Shown in pieces: positions 1-10,883 of a DNA stretch of 64,000 nucleotides. This DNA is from Massariosphaeria phaeospora. Lineage: Eukaryota > Ascomycota > Dothideomycetes > Pleosporales. The stretch is taken from assembly GCA_011032825.1 (NCBI GenBank), contig JAADJZ010000010.1, positions 868,001-932,000 on the forward strand, written 5' to 3'. Position 1 is the first letter of the stretch. Each line of letters opens with the position of its first letter. The translations under genes and the position numbers were made by a program. The notes beneath the pieces are model-generated. The model made no database searches. It saw nothing but the letters and a program-made list of their open reading frames with translations, and was not told the origin of the DNA.

Positions 1-364
1 CACCCCGCAGCCCCAACTCGGCCCTCACGGCGGCGCATCCCAAGTAAACCCGCTCCTCCTCGCAGCCACTACATCCCAAAACCCGCTTCTCGGCCCCCCG
101 GGCAACAACCCCATGATCCCCGGCATGCCAACCCACAACATGCACTCGTCGCACGGCCAGACCCCCACGTCCATCAAGTTCGTCAAGCCGCCCGAGTACT
201 TCCCCGAATGGAAGGACGTTGGCTTCGATGAGTCGGCGTTCCTGGGCGCTCAGGTCGCGGCCAAGGTCATCTTTGTGGTAGACCAGGGGCAGAGCAAAGG
301 CTACATGACGCGGCCGGACTACAACGAGCAGGGGCCTATGGGTATCCACGATTATGGCTTGTAG
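1..364 (+). CDS. Actin-related protein, Arp9-like, C-terminal part (5' end outside window)
   Basis: An open frame enters at the left edge and ends at TAG 362-364, giving about 120 residues with no start codon required in the window. The first part is Pro/Gly/Asn-rich and low in complexity. The last ~60 residues are well ordered and contain YFPEWK, AFLGAQVAAKVIF and GPMGIHDY. This resembles the last subdomain of fungal Arp9-type actin-related proteins, which are subunits of SWI/SNF and RSC remodellers and often carry long loop insertions. The assignment rests on recalled family similarity and no nucleotide-binding motif is visible in this part, so another divergent actin-fold protein is possible. 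Confidence 0.5.
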   Translation, partial: TPQPQLGPHGGASQVNPLLLAATTSQNPLLGPPGNNPMIPGMPTHNMHSSHGQTPTSIKFVKPPEYFPEWKDVGFDESAFLGAQVAAKVIFVVDQGQSKGYMTRPDYNEQGPMGIHDYGL

Positions 365-1022
365 TCTTTTGCGAGGTCTTGTATACCCACCCTCGGCTAT
401 TTTAGCTTGGCTTGGCTTGGAATTTTCGGGCGTTATGGAAAAGATTCTCCGGGGCGCGCGCCTACCTACCTAGGTACCTTTGTAGTTTAGCAAGCAGCAG
501 TGCCACAAGCACCTGACCAGTATAGAGACACTGACCAGGTCCCGCCATGCAGCACCTTTCACTTACGTCGTCTGAAACAGTTTCTGATTGTTGAGGCTGG
601 AATTGCAGATTTGATATCGGAGCACTATTCCACCATCTATTTCTGCAAGCGCTCGCGTGTCATCAGACAGGTCTCATCATAAGCTAGCGCAATTATTTTT
701 CATCTACAAGCAAATGCTGGATACCGACCCAGCAATTACATCTAGTGCACATACCGAGGCTCGCGTTGAGAGATCGGTGCGAACAGGTCGAGGAAGTGTA
801 GATGCATGTGGAGCCCTATCACGGTACGGTTGCGATCCAAAAAGACCGAGTGAGTCAAGGTTTGGGGAGCCAAACACCTACCTCAACGGCGGTTAACGAG
901 GTCCAAAGGGATAATGGGACCAGTTTGATTGGAACAGGGTTTCATTGCACGATAGACAGCAGTGAAGCACCATTGACTGTCGGAGCCTCGTTTACGATTA
1001 TCACAGCAGCCAGTTTAGTTCG
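365..1022. other. Intergenic; contains repeat copy A
   Basis: This stretch lies between the 3' ends of two converging genes. No frame in it looks coding. It holds a palindromic CCTACCTAGGTACC-type motif near 465-478 and one copy (500-625) of a diverged repeat that recurs near 3.8 kb. Confidence 0.6.
500..625 (+). repeat. Diverged direct repeat, copy A
   Basis: This segment shares blocks such as GAGACACTGACCAG, CACCTTTCAC and TACGTCGTC, in the same order and spacing, with 3783-3921. Some of the differences are C/T and G/A changes, as expected of an old repeat altered by repeat-induced point mutation. The element type is unknown. Confidence 0.6.
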
Positions 1023-2364
1023 TTAAGCGTTTTTCAGAACTTCCCATCGCGATCCCGGCGGCATCTTCTGGGCCTCTACGCGCGTATTATCCGGCACATG
1101 CCCCAGTACATGAGCTTTCACCGACGGACTGTTGTAGTTTATCTTCTTGTCCTCTTTTCTCGTCAAGCGTTCCTCGCTCGTGCCCGACTTCCAGCTCCTC
1201 GGACGGTCCAGCTCGTACTCGGCGCCCTGGTCGGAGATGCGTGCATGGCGCTGGATGATCACCTCCTTGGTGACGAAAATCTGGACCAGGTATTGCGTGA
1301 GGTAGACGTGGAAGATGGGGATAGAGGCTGCGATCAGACCGAGGTTGAGCTCGAGACTGGATACCAGCATTACAGGTGGATAAACCCATGAAAGGTCTGC
1401 ACTCTTGAGCTCGGTATTGCTCGTCGTGTCGGCGAGCCAGAGCCGCACGGCGGAACACCCTATGACCCTAGTGCACACTCAAGTCAGTATAGCTGGCAAT
1501 CCAAGCTCGCTTCTTTTGGGGCAACATACATAGAACCTGATGCAAACAGGCCCAAAATCGCCAGGAATTGGCGTCTCTCTAAATCTGGCCTTATGTAGAG
1601 CCCCAAAGGCAGAAAATAGATCAGTATAGAGAACACGATGTCTAGTGATGCAGTGACCAAAATAGTCAATCTGAGGCTGTGGTAATCCGCGAACCCTAGA
1701 CCGTAGTAGGTTGCATTGTGTTGAAGATTCCAGAAGGCGGAGACTGGGAAGGCTGGAAAGACTGATATGAAGCAAAAGACGGAACCCCAGATGCCTGTAA
1801 CGAAGAGTAAACCTAAACAAACAGTGCGGATCATACCACCCCGAAAGAGGCGCAGATACTGGAGGAGGAGCGAGATCTTGGTGAAGATAAGGGTCAATGC
1901 ATATGTAGCCTGGATCACATACAGCCACTTGCCACTAGATATGCCTTTAGCAGGACTCAGGAGAAGTGAGTGTTGTCCAAAGCCCCCATGCGCCATTGCT
2001 ATGTAGGTATACTGTCAGCCTTCTTGGACTAATCATCGGATTGATCCTGCAACAACTTACACCCGAGATAGGAAACCGTATAAACGAGATTCATCAGAAG
2101 CGCAACAATAATCAAGTAGTCATCCCACCAATGCTGTTTTAGGACTTTGAATCGAGTGTACAGGCGAAGGAGCACCGCGGTCCATGCCAATAACTTGACG
2201 TTTGTCAGTGGGTTTCCGGTGATTTGCGACGTTGTACTGACGTGGAATGGGACCGCAACTCCGAACGCAGTAGGCACTTGGTTCGCCAGCGGTAGAGGCT
2301 CATTCGGATCTGGAGGGGGATTGTGCAGCAGCAGCTGGAATGCTACTTCGGCCCCAGAGATCAT
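1023..2364 (-). CDS. Fungal rhodopsin-domain seven-helix membrane protein
   Basis: Three exons on the minus strand, 2364-2061, 1998-1530 and 1467-1023, encode 405 residues. The introns (1999-2060 and 1468-1529) have GTAAGT and GTATGT donors and join in phase. The protein begins MISGAEVAF and has about seven hydrophobic segments, for example the runs after LKQHWWDDY, GKWLYVIQATYAL, IRTVCLGLLFVTG, LTILVTASLDIVF and SADLSWVYPPVML. The WWDDY and HGGFGQH motifs fit the fungal rhodopsin-domain family of plasma-membrane proteins, whose ligands and roles are largely unknown. The tail after the last helix is basic and cytosolic-looking. Direct repeats flank the gene, and a second family member lies at 23704-24920. 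Confidence 0.8.
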
Positions 2365-2931
2365 ATCGATGACCCGCCGCGCACGGATTAGGTGCTAGAC
2401 GAAGTTCTCAGAGCGGTGGATGTCCGGCGGAGGACAGACACTCTTTGAGATCCGGAAGAACTAGAGAAGCCGTTCAGAGCTACTAGTACGTGTAGAGCCG
2501 GAGACTATGGACATAAAGATGGGGTGCTCCTTCGTCAGAAGGATAATGCGGCAGGGTTGAGCTTTAATTTAGTTGGAGATCGACCAGTCCGCGCCGCGGA
2601 CTTAGTACTTATGTAGAATGGATGCATGTTGTCGATAATAAGAAAGCTTCAAATCGACAAGCCTAAACGTAGCCACAATTAAGGAACTGTGGGTGAGCCA
2701 AAGACGATGGAGCTGTGACAGTTGTTTCAACTTTCAGCCTAGTTGAACTGCGCACTAAGCCGCGTTCTCTTAGATGATGCTCGCCCTTGAACATTGCTTG
2801 CTTGTGCGGACGCCTCTCTTCGGCAACGCGCGCTAGAATGTCCCTACTCTTTCGTAATTCGCTGACTTGGCTCCTTCGCTTGACATGCATCTGGAATTCC
2901 ATGGCTGATGGAAGTGAGGCTGGCCTGTCAT

Positions 2932-3405
2932 TCATGCAGTGCTAGAACGCCATGCGGTACCCTTGTATCGTGAGTATCGATACCCACTACAAAACAAACG
3001 CAAACCCACACATTGATTAGGTTGTGCTGCGCTGGAGTCTGCAGCATCAGGCAGCTGCATCACATCATAATAATCCGCCTGCGCGAGCAGTTTGTTTGTC
3101 AATATCTGATCATCGGAGCAAAGGCGGTGGGTGGCCGTTTCGTGGAGCCGCGAGGCGGGGAAGGGTGATGGAGAGAGAGGCCGCGCAGGCACGGCAAGAC
3201 GTAAGTAGCAGACGATGATGTTGGTGTCTCTGAGCGCGTCGGAATGGTAGATGACGAGGACTATGGTGTGTTGGCCGAAGCCGAGGCCCAGACGATGTCT
3301 GCAACGTTCGTTAGTGTGCAGTAGTCGCGCGGTTTGATGAATTCGCCTGCAGCTGCCGCCACTTTCTCGGAAGGAGTGCCGAAGTGGGCTCTCCTTGGTT
3401 GACAC
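2932..3405 (-). pseudogene. Possible decayed fragment of a rhodopsin-domain gene
   Basis: A minus-strand frame here contains LGLGFGQHTIVLVIY followed by SDALRDTNI. That recalls the GFGQH segment of the complete rhodopsin-domain gene just downstream, which reads HGGFGQHSLLL. The rest of the frame is rich in Arg, Ser and Pro, has no helices and no credible start. I read it as an old remnant of a neighbouring paralogue, but chance resemblance over about 15 residues cannot be excluded. Confidence 0.25.
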
Positions 3406-3782
3406 GCATTCGCTTCACCCTTGCCTTGCTCCATCGCCGCAGGATGTGTATCATCCTCGAGTCGCTAACCCTCGTTCTTCTCTGGACGGTACTTTTCGTG
3501 CGCGAAGGCGTCGTCGTTTCGATAGCGACCGAGAGACAGTCTAGACGATGTGATGGAGAGAGATTGTGTGTGTCACCCCCGCATTAATTCGTGCCCGCTC
3601 ACGTAAGCGAACAACAAACATATTAAGGCGCAGAACTCTACCGCGTTAATCATGAAGACGAACGAAGCGATCTCACATAGGAGTCATCTTGATGAACCAT
3701 AGTTCTGAGAGTGCGATCCTCGAACGGTACCTGGGTTTCTTCCAGTACCTAAGTTTCTTCCAGCATCGCGGTCTGCGCTGGT

Positions 3783-3921
3783 CCTGCCACAAAGGTACAT
3801 CATCGGCATTGGAGACACTGACCAGATTCCGTCAATGTAGCAAGCACCTTTCACTACGTCGTCGGGACTCTGAAGTATTCCTGGTGATTAAAGCTGGAAA
3901 TGCCGATTAATATCGCAGCGC
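3783..3921 (+). repeat. Diverged direct repeat, copy B
   Basis: Same orientation as copy A at 500-625, about 3.3 kb away. The shared core starts at GAGACACTGACCAG and runs through CACCTTTCAC, TACGTCGTC and GCTGGAAnTGC. The two copies bracket the rhodopsin-domain gene and its possible remnant. Confidence 0.6.
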
Positions 3922-4419
3922 CGTTTGTTCATTTATCGGCGGACGCCGGCCGGCGCAAACCGACCCACGTGCGTCGCGAAACCGAGCTAGCCGCATTAAC
4001 GCCAATCGCCCGTTTGCTTTTGACCTCCACTTCCAGGCCGCGCCTTTGTATCCCTCGGTACCTGCTTGCTTGAGGGTAGATACATAGATAAAGGGTACAC
4101 TGTTGGTTCTGGCTGTCCAGACGGTTTACCATCTATTTCGGAGGAATCTTGTTCGCTTGGTATTTTCCTTTTCGTAATTGGGAACCTATCTACTAACAAC
4201 GCCGCCGTCTTTTTGTTTTTGATAAGAGCTAGATAAAAGAAGTACTTTGGATTACAGAGGTCTCTGAGTTATAAAGAATTTGAAGAGCGGATTCGGAATA
4301 GACTTCGCGCTGCGCGCCGGTACAACGACGCCCCGTTCTCGGTTCAAAACTCCCGTCGGGAATTGCCAGCCCTACCAGCAACCCCCCTACCTATCAATTC
4401 ACACAGCCAGCCATCTACT

Positions 4420-6016
4420 ATGGCAGCTTCAGCCCCGATCTCAAAAACTATCTATCTAGGCGCGTTCGTCCACAGTGTTTCCCTGCAAGAGCTGGAGATA
4501 TGTCCGTGCGGAGCCATTGGCGTCGATGAAGAAGGCGTGATACGGTTTGTTGAAAGAGACGTGGATGGCGATACGGGGAGAGTGTACGCGAAGCATGAGC
4601 AGTGGAAGGGCGCGAGTGTGGTGAGGATTCAAGGGAAGGGGTTTTTCTTCCCAGGGTTTATCGGTGGGTATTCTTCTCCTTCTACTGTGGTTCAGTCTTC
4701 AACACATCCCATCCCCTATCTACCTTTGCTATATATCTCCGGCTCGAAAACTAGCGAAGCTCAAGACTGACAAAACCCCCCCAGACACCCACACCCATGC
4801 CCCACAGCACCCCAACACCGGCCTCTTCGGCCAAACCACTCTCCTCTCCTGGCTCACAACCTACACCTTCCCGCTCGAAGCCTCGCTGTCCTCGCTCCCA
4901 ACCGCCCACCGCATCTACAGCAACTTCGTGTCGCGCACCCTCTCCCACGGCACTACCACCTGCGCCTACTACGCCACCATCCACGTGCCCGCGACCAACC
5001 TGCTCGCCTCTTTATGCCTGGCGCGCGGCCAGCGCGCCCTCGTCGGCCGCGTGTGCATGACGACGGACATGAGCCCGGACTACTACCGTGACGCGAGCGT
5101 CGCCTCCGCGCTGCGCGACTCCCAGGCCAGCATCGACTACATTCGCGCCATCGACCCGCACGGCGCCATCGTGCGGCCCGTCGTGACACCGCGCTTCGCC
5201 CCCAGCTGCAGCACCGAGTGTCTCGCCGCGCTCGGCGCCCTCGCCCACAGCACCGACTCCTTCATCCAGACGCACATCTCAGAAAACACGGGCGAGATCG
5301 CGCTGGTACGGGACCTGTTCCCGGCCAGCGACTCCTACGCCGCCGTCTACGACGCCGCGCACCTGCTCACGCCGCGCACCATCCTCGCGCACGCGGTGCA
5401 CCTCTCGGCCGCCGAGCGCAAGCTGGTCGCATCCCGCGGCGCGAAGATCGCACACTGCCCGGCGTCGAACACGGCGTTGACGTCGGGGTGTGCGCCGGTG
5501 CGCGAACTGCTGGACGCGGGGCTGACGATCGGCCTGGGCACCGATGTGTCGGGCGGGTTTTCGCCGTCGATACTGGAGGAGTGCCGGCAGGCGATTTGGG
5601 CGTCGCGGTTCCGCGCCATGTGCGACGGCGACGCGGCGAAGCTGACGACGGGAGAGGTGTTGTATCTGGCGACGCGGGGCGGGGCCGAAGTCGTGGGGTT
5701 GGAGGACAAGGTTGGCGGGTTCGAAGTCGGCATGGAGTGGGATGCGCAGATGGTTAGGTTGGGCGAGGTGCCGGTGCCTGTGGGTCTGATGGGCGGGGAC
5801 GAAAGCGAGCATGAGGGGGACGCGGCGGACGTCGATATCGCGGAGCTGGCGAACCGAGGCGTCGATGCGCCGCAAACGGAGCCGTTCAGAAATGGGCCGG
5901 TAGATGTCTTTGGAACAGAGAGCTGGGACGAGCTGGTGCAGAAATGGGTGTACAGTGGGGACGATCGAAACACGATTGCCGTGTGGGTGAGAGGGAGACT
6001 GGTGCATCAAATCTAG
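4420..6016 (+). CDS. Guanine deaminase
   Basis: Two exons, 4420-4663 and 4785-6016, encode 491 residues. The 121-bp intron splits the Asp codon of PGFI/DTHTH. The enzyme hydrolyses guanine to xanthine and ammonia in purine salvage and is a cytosolic zinc amidohydrolase. Metal ligands expected for the family are all visible: His84 and His86 in DTHTHAPQ, His245 in IQTHISEN, His284 in ILAHAVH and Asp335 in LGTDVSGG. The length is somewhat above that of many guanine deaminases because of an acidic insert near the C-terminus (MGGDESEHEGDAADVD). The start was taken at the first ATG, in MAASAPISK, in front of the amidohydrolase N-terminal beta strands. Codon use in exon 2 is strongly GC-rich. Confidence 0.9.
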
Positions 6017-6364
6017 TGCCGTATGAGGGGTGGCATCCTATCCTTTAGATGAGACCGATGGGATAAAGCGCTTTTAGATGGTGGAGGCTATGTCTTCGGA
6101 GTTTAGCATCTCGGATTAGAGTTGTACAGCTTCGCGAGCGTGGGAGATAGATTTGAAAGAAGGTAGCTTCATTGATGGCAATAGAAATTCCTTGAGTCTG
6201 TATCTGGTTTTAATTTTCAGTTCGTGGGATTAAAGGTGTTCCGAAACACTACCGCGGATGGTAAGATCAGTGCATTTATAGGAAAAAAGGGGTATCACAT
6301 TCAAACTGCTCCTATGACTCTACCAACCACTACCAAACGTCACAGCCAGTATGACTCCCGCAGT
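6017..6364. other. Intergenic between convergent genes
   Basis: This 348-bp stretch separates the 3' ends of the guanine deaminase gene and the minus-strand repeat-protein gene. I see only AT-rich 3'-UTR-like sequence. Confidence 0.6.
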
Positions 6365-7763
6365 CTAGAACTTGTCACTAGCCCTCATAGTGCGCTTCCT
6401 CGTCGCCTTGCGATCAACTCTCGGCTCGACCATGTTCATGATCGCACCAGCGTCTAAGGCCACCACACCATTAGCATCTTTCAATAGATATAGCGATGGC
6501 GTCACCATGGTGAAACACATACGCTGCACACTCGCCCGGCGCCCGCTTTTGTTTGTGCTCTCGTCCACGTCTGAATCTTCGGGTTGCGAATAACCGTACT
6601 GTGGAACGGACTCGGCGCGTTTTAGTCGCAGCTCAGTTGGGGATGTTTGGGGATCAACGAGATCTTGGAGTGGTGTCAGCTGTTACTCTATCAAGGACGT
6701 TGGGGGTTGGAATCAGGGGCTGGAGCTCGGTGTAGACACGCACCTGTTTTAGGTTCGGAGCCACTACCCGGGTCATCGAGAGTGCTACTCTTAGTTGTAG
6801 GGTGTCGCTGTGGGATCTCATGATGATCATGCGGAACACCTGCTGCGTGTTTCCACGTTGAGGCCATCATGAGTTCGTGCGCTGCAAGGACAAATGTATC
6901 GGCTGGGTCAATATCTTGTTCAAATCCACGATGTTCTTCGCCAGAATCCACCCGAGGTTCTGGCTTGCTTGTGCTGTGCCCATCGTCGTGAGTCGTTCCT
7001 GATCCGTCTGTTTGAGCATGGCGAAGATCTAAAATGTTAGCTGAAGTTAAGTGGCAGCAGTGTGAGAGGCGAATGGGTATAATATATTTGGGTGCTTGAG
7101 CGTCTATCTACGCGTACCGCTTAGTCCAGCGGCGAACTGAGACTCCTTTGGACCACGGTTGTCCAGATCAGAATCGAAACGTCGATCAAGTTTGTTGCCG
7201 ATATTGGTATCGTGGGGGCCGTAGTTTGTTGAGCCATGTTGAGTGCCACGGTTGTCCAGATCTGAATCGAAACGAGGGTCAAGTTTATTGCCGACGTTGG
7301 TGCCATGAGGACCGTAGTTAGTCGACCCGTGCTGGGTGCCACGGCCATCGAGGTCCGAGTCGAATCTAGGATCAAGCTTATTTGCGGTATTTGTGGAATG
7401 GGGCCCATGGTTGGTAGAGCCCGTAGCGCCGACAGGAGCATTGTATTCGCCTTGAGCTACATGGCTGTGGCGCTCGCGCTCAGTGTCAACGGGAGTGACA
7501 CCCGCTCCAGCGCCATCGCGGTGGCCATGTTGAGCCTCGTCAATGCCGCGGGCTGCGATGGCCTGGTTCTTTGCTGCGCTCTCTTTGTCGCCAGCGGCTG
7601 AGTCTATCGCTGCGTTGACATTTCCGCGAATCGCCTCTCCGGTGCCCTGGAAAGTAGTCAGTGAGTTTGCTCGAGGCCAATACCACGGACTGCTTACATG
7701 TACCAAGCCGACGCCTTTTCTAACAGCGCCGCCAAGTCCACTGCCTGAGTGTGTGCCGGCCAT
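6365..7763 (-). CDS. Fungal repeat protein with three 31-residue NKLDPRFDSDLD units
   Basis: Preferred model: four exons, 7763-7698, 7646-7118, 7028-6744 and 6663-6365, giving 392 residues. The introns are 51, 89 and 80 bp. The second intron has a GCTAAC branch point next to its acceptor and the third has GCTGAC. The N-terminal part (GGAVRKGVG, then GTGEAIRGNVNAAIDS) resembles small stress-associated fungal proteins with CsbD-like helices. Three tandem 31-residue units of the form GSTNYGPHxTNxxNKLDPRF follow. The C-terminal part is hydrophilic and ends in KATRKRTMRASDKF. A shorter form stopping at TAG 7104-7106 (202 residues) would result if the second intron is retained. The function is not known. 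Confidence 0.55.
7143..7421 (-). repeat. Three tandem 93-bp coding repeats
   Basis: Three contiguous 93-bp units (7421-7329, 7328-7236, 7235-7143) encode 31 residues each. The conserved core is NKLDPRFDSDLD, with variation mainly in the residues after GPH. The repeat preserves frame and lies within exon 2 of the gene at 6365-7763. Confidence 0.85.
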
Positions 7764-8487
7764 TTCGAAAGTAAGGTAGGAACTGGACGAAACGGTGGTG
7801 ATTGAAAGTTAGGAATTCAATTAGGTGTTGGTGGTAACAATGATGCTTCGAATTTGAGGGTGGATGGAGAAATGACAGGCAGACAAGCAAAGAACTAAAT
7901 ATGTGAAGCGGAAAGCTCGAAAGGATCGCCTGTGACTGCCACGTTGTACGTCGATCAAGGAGCGCAGCAGCGACTGAGGCCAAGTGACATCATAGCCGGG
8001 TGTTGGGACGATCACGTCATGGGATATGGGCAAGTGCCACTCAGCCGCTCTGTAACTCGTTGAGCGCTTTGCAAAGGGCCAAGAGATAAATATCATCTCA
8101 TGCTCCGAGATGCGCAACCCGAGGTAACTATTAGGCTCCAAATTGACGCTAATTGGGTTCAGCGTATGCATGTGCTACTTAAGCTGCGTATGAAATAATT
8201 ATTACAACAGCACTACTAATTCAGTTGCATACTAGGTTAAGTACGTTTGAGATGACGTCCAGCACTTAGCAAGTCGTCAGGGTTGTGGTTATGGTTGGTA
8301 TACAGAAGCGGAGTTCTCTTTAGTCAAGTATACTATGTCCTGGAACGCAAGCCAAGCCTCAAGCACCATCACCCCGGCTGCTACTAGACAGTATCAATCG
8401 ATCGAGCGACCATGCTTGTTCTGATCCTATACGCCATAATCTTCCCACTCCGGAGTTCTCCCAAATGACTTAGGACGGAATGCAAGT
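7764..8487. other. Intergenic
   Basis: This stretch lies upstream of the minus-strand repeat-protein gene and downstream of the aldolase gene. No frame in it shows protein-like composition and I see no RNA gene or repeat. Confidence 0.5.
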
Positions 8488-10175
8488 TTACACCTTACCA
8501 GCAGTGTAGAAGTCGTCCAGTGCACTCTCCACGCGCTCTATTCATCGTTAGCAGAAGCACATAGTTTGTTAAGGGCACGAACGTTTCATAGTCTTCTCTC
8601 CTTCCCTCACCCAGACACGAGGGTCGTAGTACTTCTTGTTGGGTTTGTCTGCTCCGTCTGGATTGCCAACTTGCGTAGTGATGTAGTCCTTCTTGTTGAG
8701 CACGTAGTCACGAATTCCCGTTAGGTACGCCCACTGGAGATCGGTGTCTAAGTTGACCTTGACGACACCATATGAGATAGCCTCGCGGAAGTCGTTCACG
8801 GAGCTTCCGGAACCGCCATGGAAGACGAGAAAGACCGGCTTGTCCGACTTCGAGCTGGTCTCCTTTTGCACATACCGTTGATGCTTTTGCAGCAACTCTG
8901 GTAGGAGCTTGACATTACCCGGCTTGTAGACACCGTGGACATTGCCGAATCCTGCGGCGATCGAGAAGTACGGGCTGATAGGGGAAAGGGTCTTGTAGAT
9001 CTCGTAGATATCTTCGGGCTGGGTGTAGAGGCTGTTGTTGTCGACGTCTTCGTTGTTGACGCCATCCTCTTCTCCTCCAGTGATGCCAATTTCCATCTCG
9101 AGCCACTGCTTCATCGGCGCCGCGCGCTTCAGATAGGCCGCGGTAGTCTGGATGTTGTAGTCGACGGGGTCTTCGGACAAGTCGATCATGTGAGAGCTGA
9201 ATAGCGGCTCACCATGTTGTTTGAAGTAAGCCTCGTCGGCGCTGTTCTTGATTAGGTGACTGACCAGATAGGGGGTTAGGAGTGACGCACTCAAGCATTC
9301 CGTCGAGCCATGGGAGCAGCTTCTTGGCGCAATGGTCGGTCTCGGGTAAAGGTTAGCGTTGATCATCCTAAGTATGACCTGATCTTACGTGGAGAATGAC
9401 TGGTACTTCGTAGACCGGCGCTATCGAGCGGATGTAGTGACTTTCAGGATTAACATTAGCGTGTGCAATTGTGAAAAGGGACATCAGCCAGATCTTAGTG
9501 ACTGTGTGGGAAGCTAAGGTCTAGTACTTACGCGGCAGCAACGGCACCAGCGATGGAGGCCTTCTGGTCCTTGTTGTCAACACCCTTTCCTGTGAACCCA
9601 TGTCAGCTCCGGGCTTTGACCAATTATAGCAGTATCCGGATTGACCAGGTTCTGTATGCCGATGGATGCAGACAATTGGGCTGTGACAGACTCATTCGAG
9701 TCCATATATATCTTGCAGACGAGGGAGCAGATTCGAGGGTAGAGGAGGATTGCGTAAGGACGTACCGGCGAAGTAGGCAGCACCACCCTGGGAGGTCTGG
9801 AGGATACTATTGATATGTCAGAACCGTTCGCCACATAATCCATGAGACACTTACACTGGGCTCTTCTTGTCACGAGCAGCCTCAAGAGCTGGACTCCATT
9901 AGACTTCTGACCACACACCTAAGCCAAGGTTGTCTCACCAGCTACCACGGTCGAAGATGAGGTGACGTTGATGGCAGGGCTGATGAGGAGCTTAGCAGGG
10001 AGAGCGATGAGCAGCCTTAGCAGTCTTACATGGCATAACCCTTGTCTTGCGCGTGCTTGAAGAGAGCAAGGACATCGTCGCCGACGATGACACCGGCTTT
10101 GCGAGAGAGGACGCTGCATTGGTGAGCTCAGGCGCTTGCTTCAGACTGGGAGTATACTAACTCGATGGCACTCAT
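8488..10175 (-). CDS. FBA1: Fructose-bisphosphate aldolase, class II
   Basis: Ten exons on the minus strand encode 360 residues, the usual length of fungal class II aldolases: 10175-10162, 10113-10030, 9979-9939, 9888-9855, 9806-9766, 9589-9532, 9440-9389, 9340-9291, 9241-8583 and 8537-8488. The enzyme cleaves fructose 1,6-bisphosphate in cytosolic glycolysis and gluconeogenesis and needs zinc. The N-terminus reads MSAIDVLSRKAGVIVGDD. The active-site TDHCAKK segment (Asp110, zinc-binding His111) is present, as are SSHMIDLSED and the GGSGSS phosphate loop. The C-terminus reads REGEKTMKQRVESALDDFY. Eight of nine introns fall in the first third of the coding sequence and the first exon is only 14 bp. 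Frame and family sequence agree at every junction. Confidence 0.93.
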
Positions 10176-10883
10176 GGTTGCTATTGGTGGGTGGTTGAGT
10201 CTGAGTGATTCCTGGAAGAGGAGAAGTCAGACGAGGGATTCCGAGGTAGCAGTCGGCAGGGCGTGGTCTGAGGCAATAAGGTTGTGTTGGGAGCTGAACG
10301 GAAAGAGGTGGGGTGGCTTGGAAACAACCCCACCCCGCCGTCACGCTGCGTAACTGATATCACCTGCAACAGAAAAGCAAAACACTCGAGGAAAAGCCGC
10401 GCACTATCTTACCCGAAGTCTGGACAAGCGGACCGGAGCTGTGTGGGACAAGCAATTGAGCGAGATCTGCTTTGCAGGCAACGGGGAAAGCACGATTTTA
10501 TCGGTCCGCCCGGAGCTGTTCTTCACGGCCGCGCTCTGGAGCCAACCAACGCGGCACAGAGCTAGTCCAGCGAACTTGGTCACGCTGCTTTTGGAATTGC
10601 CCGAGTCTCTCCGTAGAGCCGTGGGCAGGCGTTCCGTGGTCTCGCCATGGCCGAATGCTTCAATTTTCATCCAATTGCTTCGCAGCGGCCGCGAACCACC
10701 TGCATGTCAACTTGAGGTCATCAACCTCGACTGTTATGCGCCGGCCAACGGCTTCACATCTCGTTCCCTTTGTCAATCAACACCAGTTTGCCATTTACAT
10801 CTTTGGAACACTTGTTTGTACAGAACGGACGTATTTCCGAGGCTCGAGAACTCCATCTGTGCTCACCCTAGTTGCCCAGAAGC
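10176..10883. other. Intergenic; promoter region of the aldolase gene
   Basis: This 708-bp stretch separates the aldolase start from the 3' end of the bL9 gene. The first 150 bp are purine-rich on the plus strand (pyrimidine-rich when read toward the aldolase ATG), as expected upstream of a strongly expressed fungal gene. No separate gene is supported. Confidence 0.5.

Larger units (their letters stand above)
2365..4419. other. Intergenic, about 2 kb, with a possible gene remnant and repeat copy B
   Basis: No complete gene is supported here. Two things stand out: a minus-strand stretch at 2932-3405 that may be a decayed rhodopsin-domain fragment, and repeat copy B at 3783-3921. The part nearest 4420 is presumably the promoter of the guanine deaminase gene. 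Confidence 0.5.

Noticed and set aside
5279..6010. Long minus-strand frames opposite the guanine deaminase gene
   Set aside because: They are antisense shadows of a GC-rich coding exon; the sense frame carries all metal-binding motifs.
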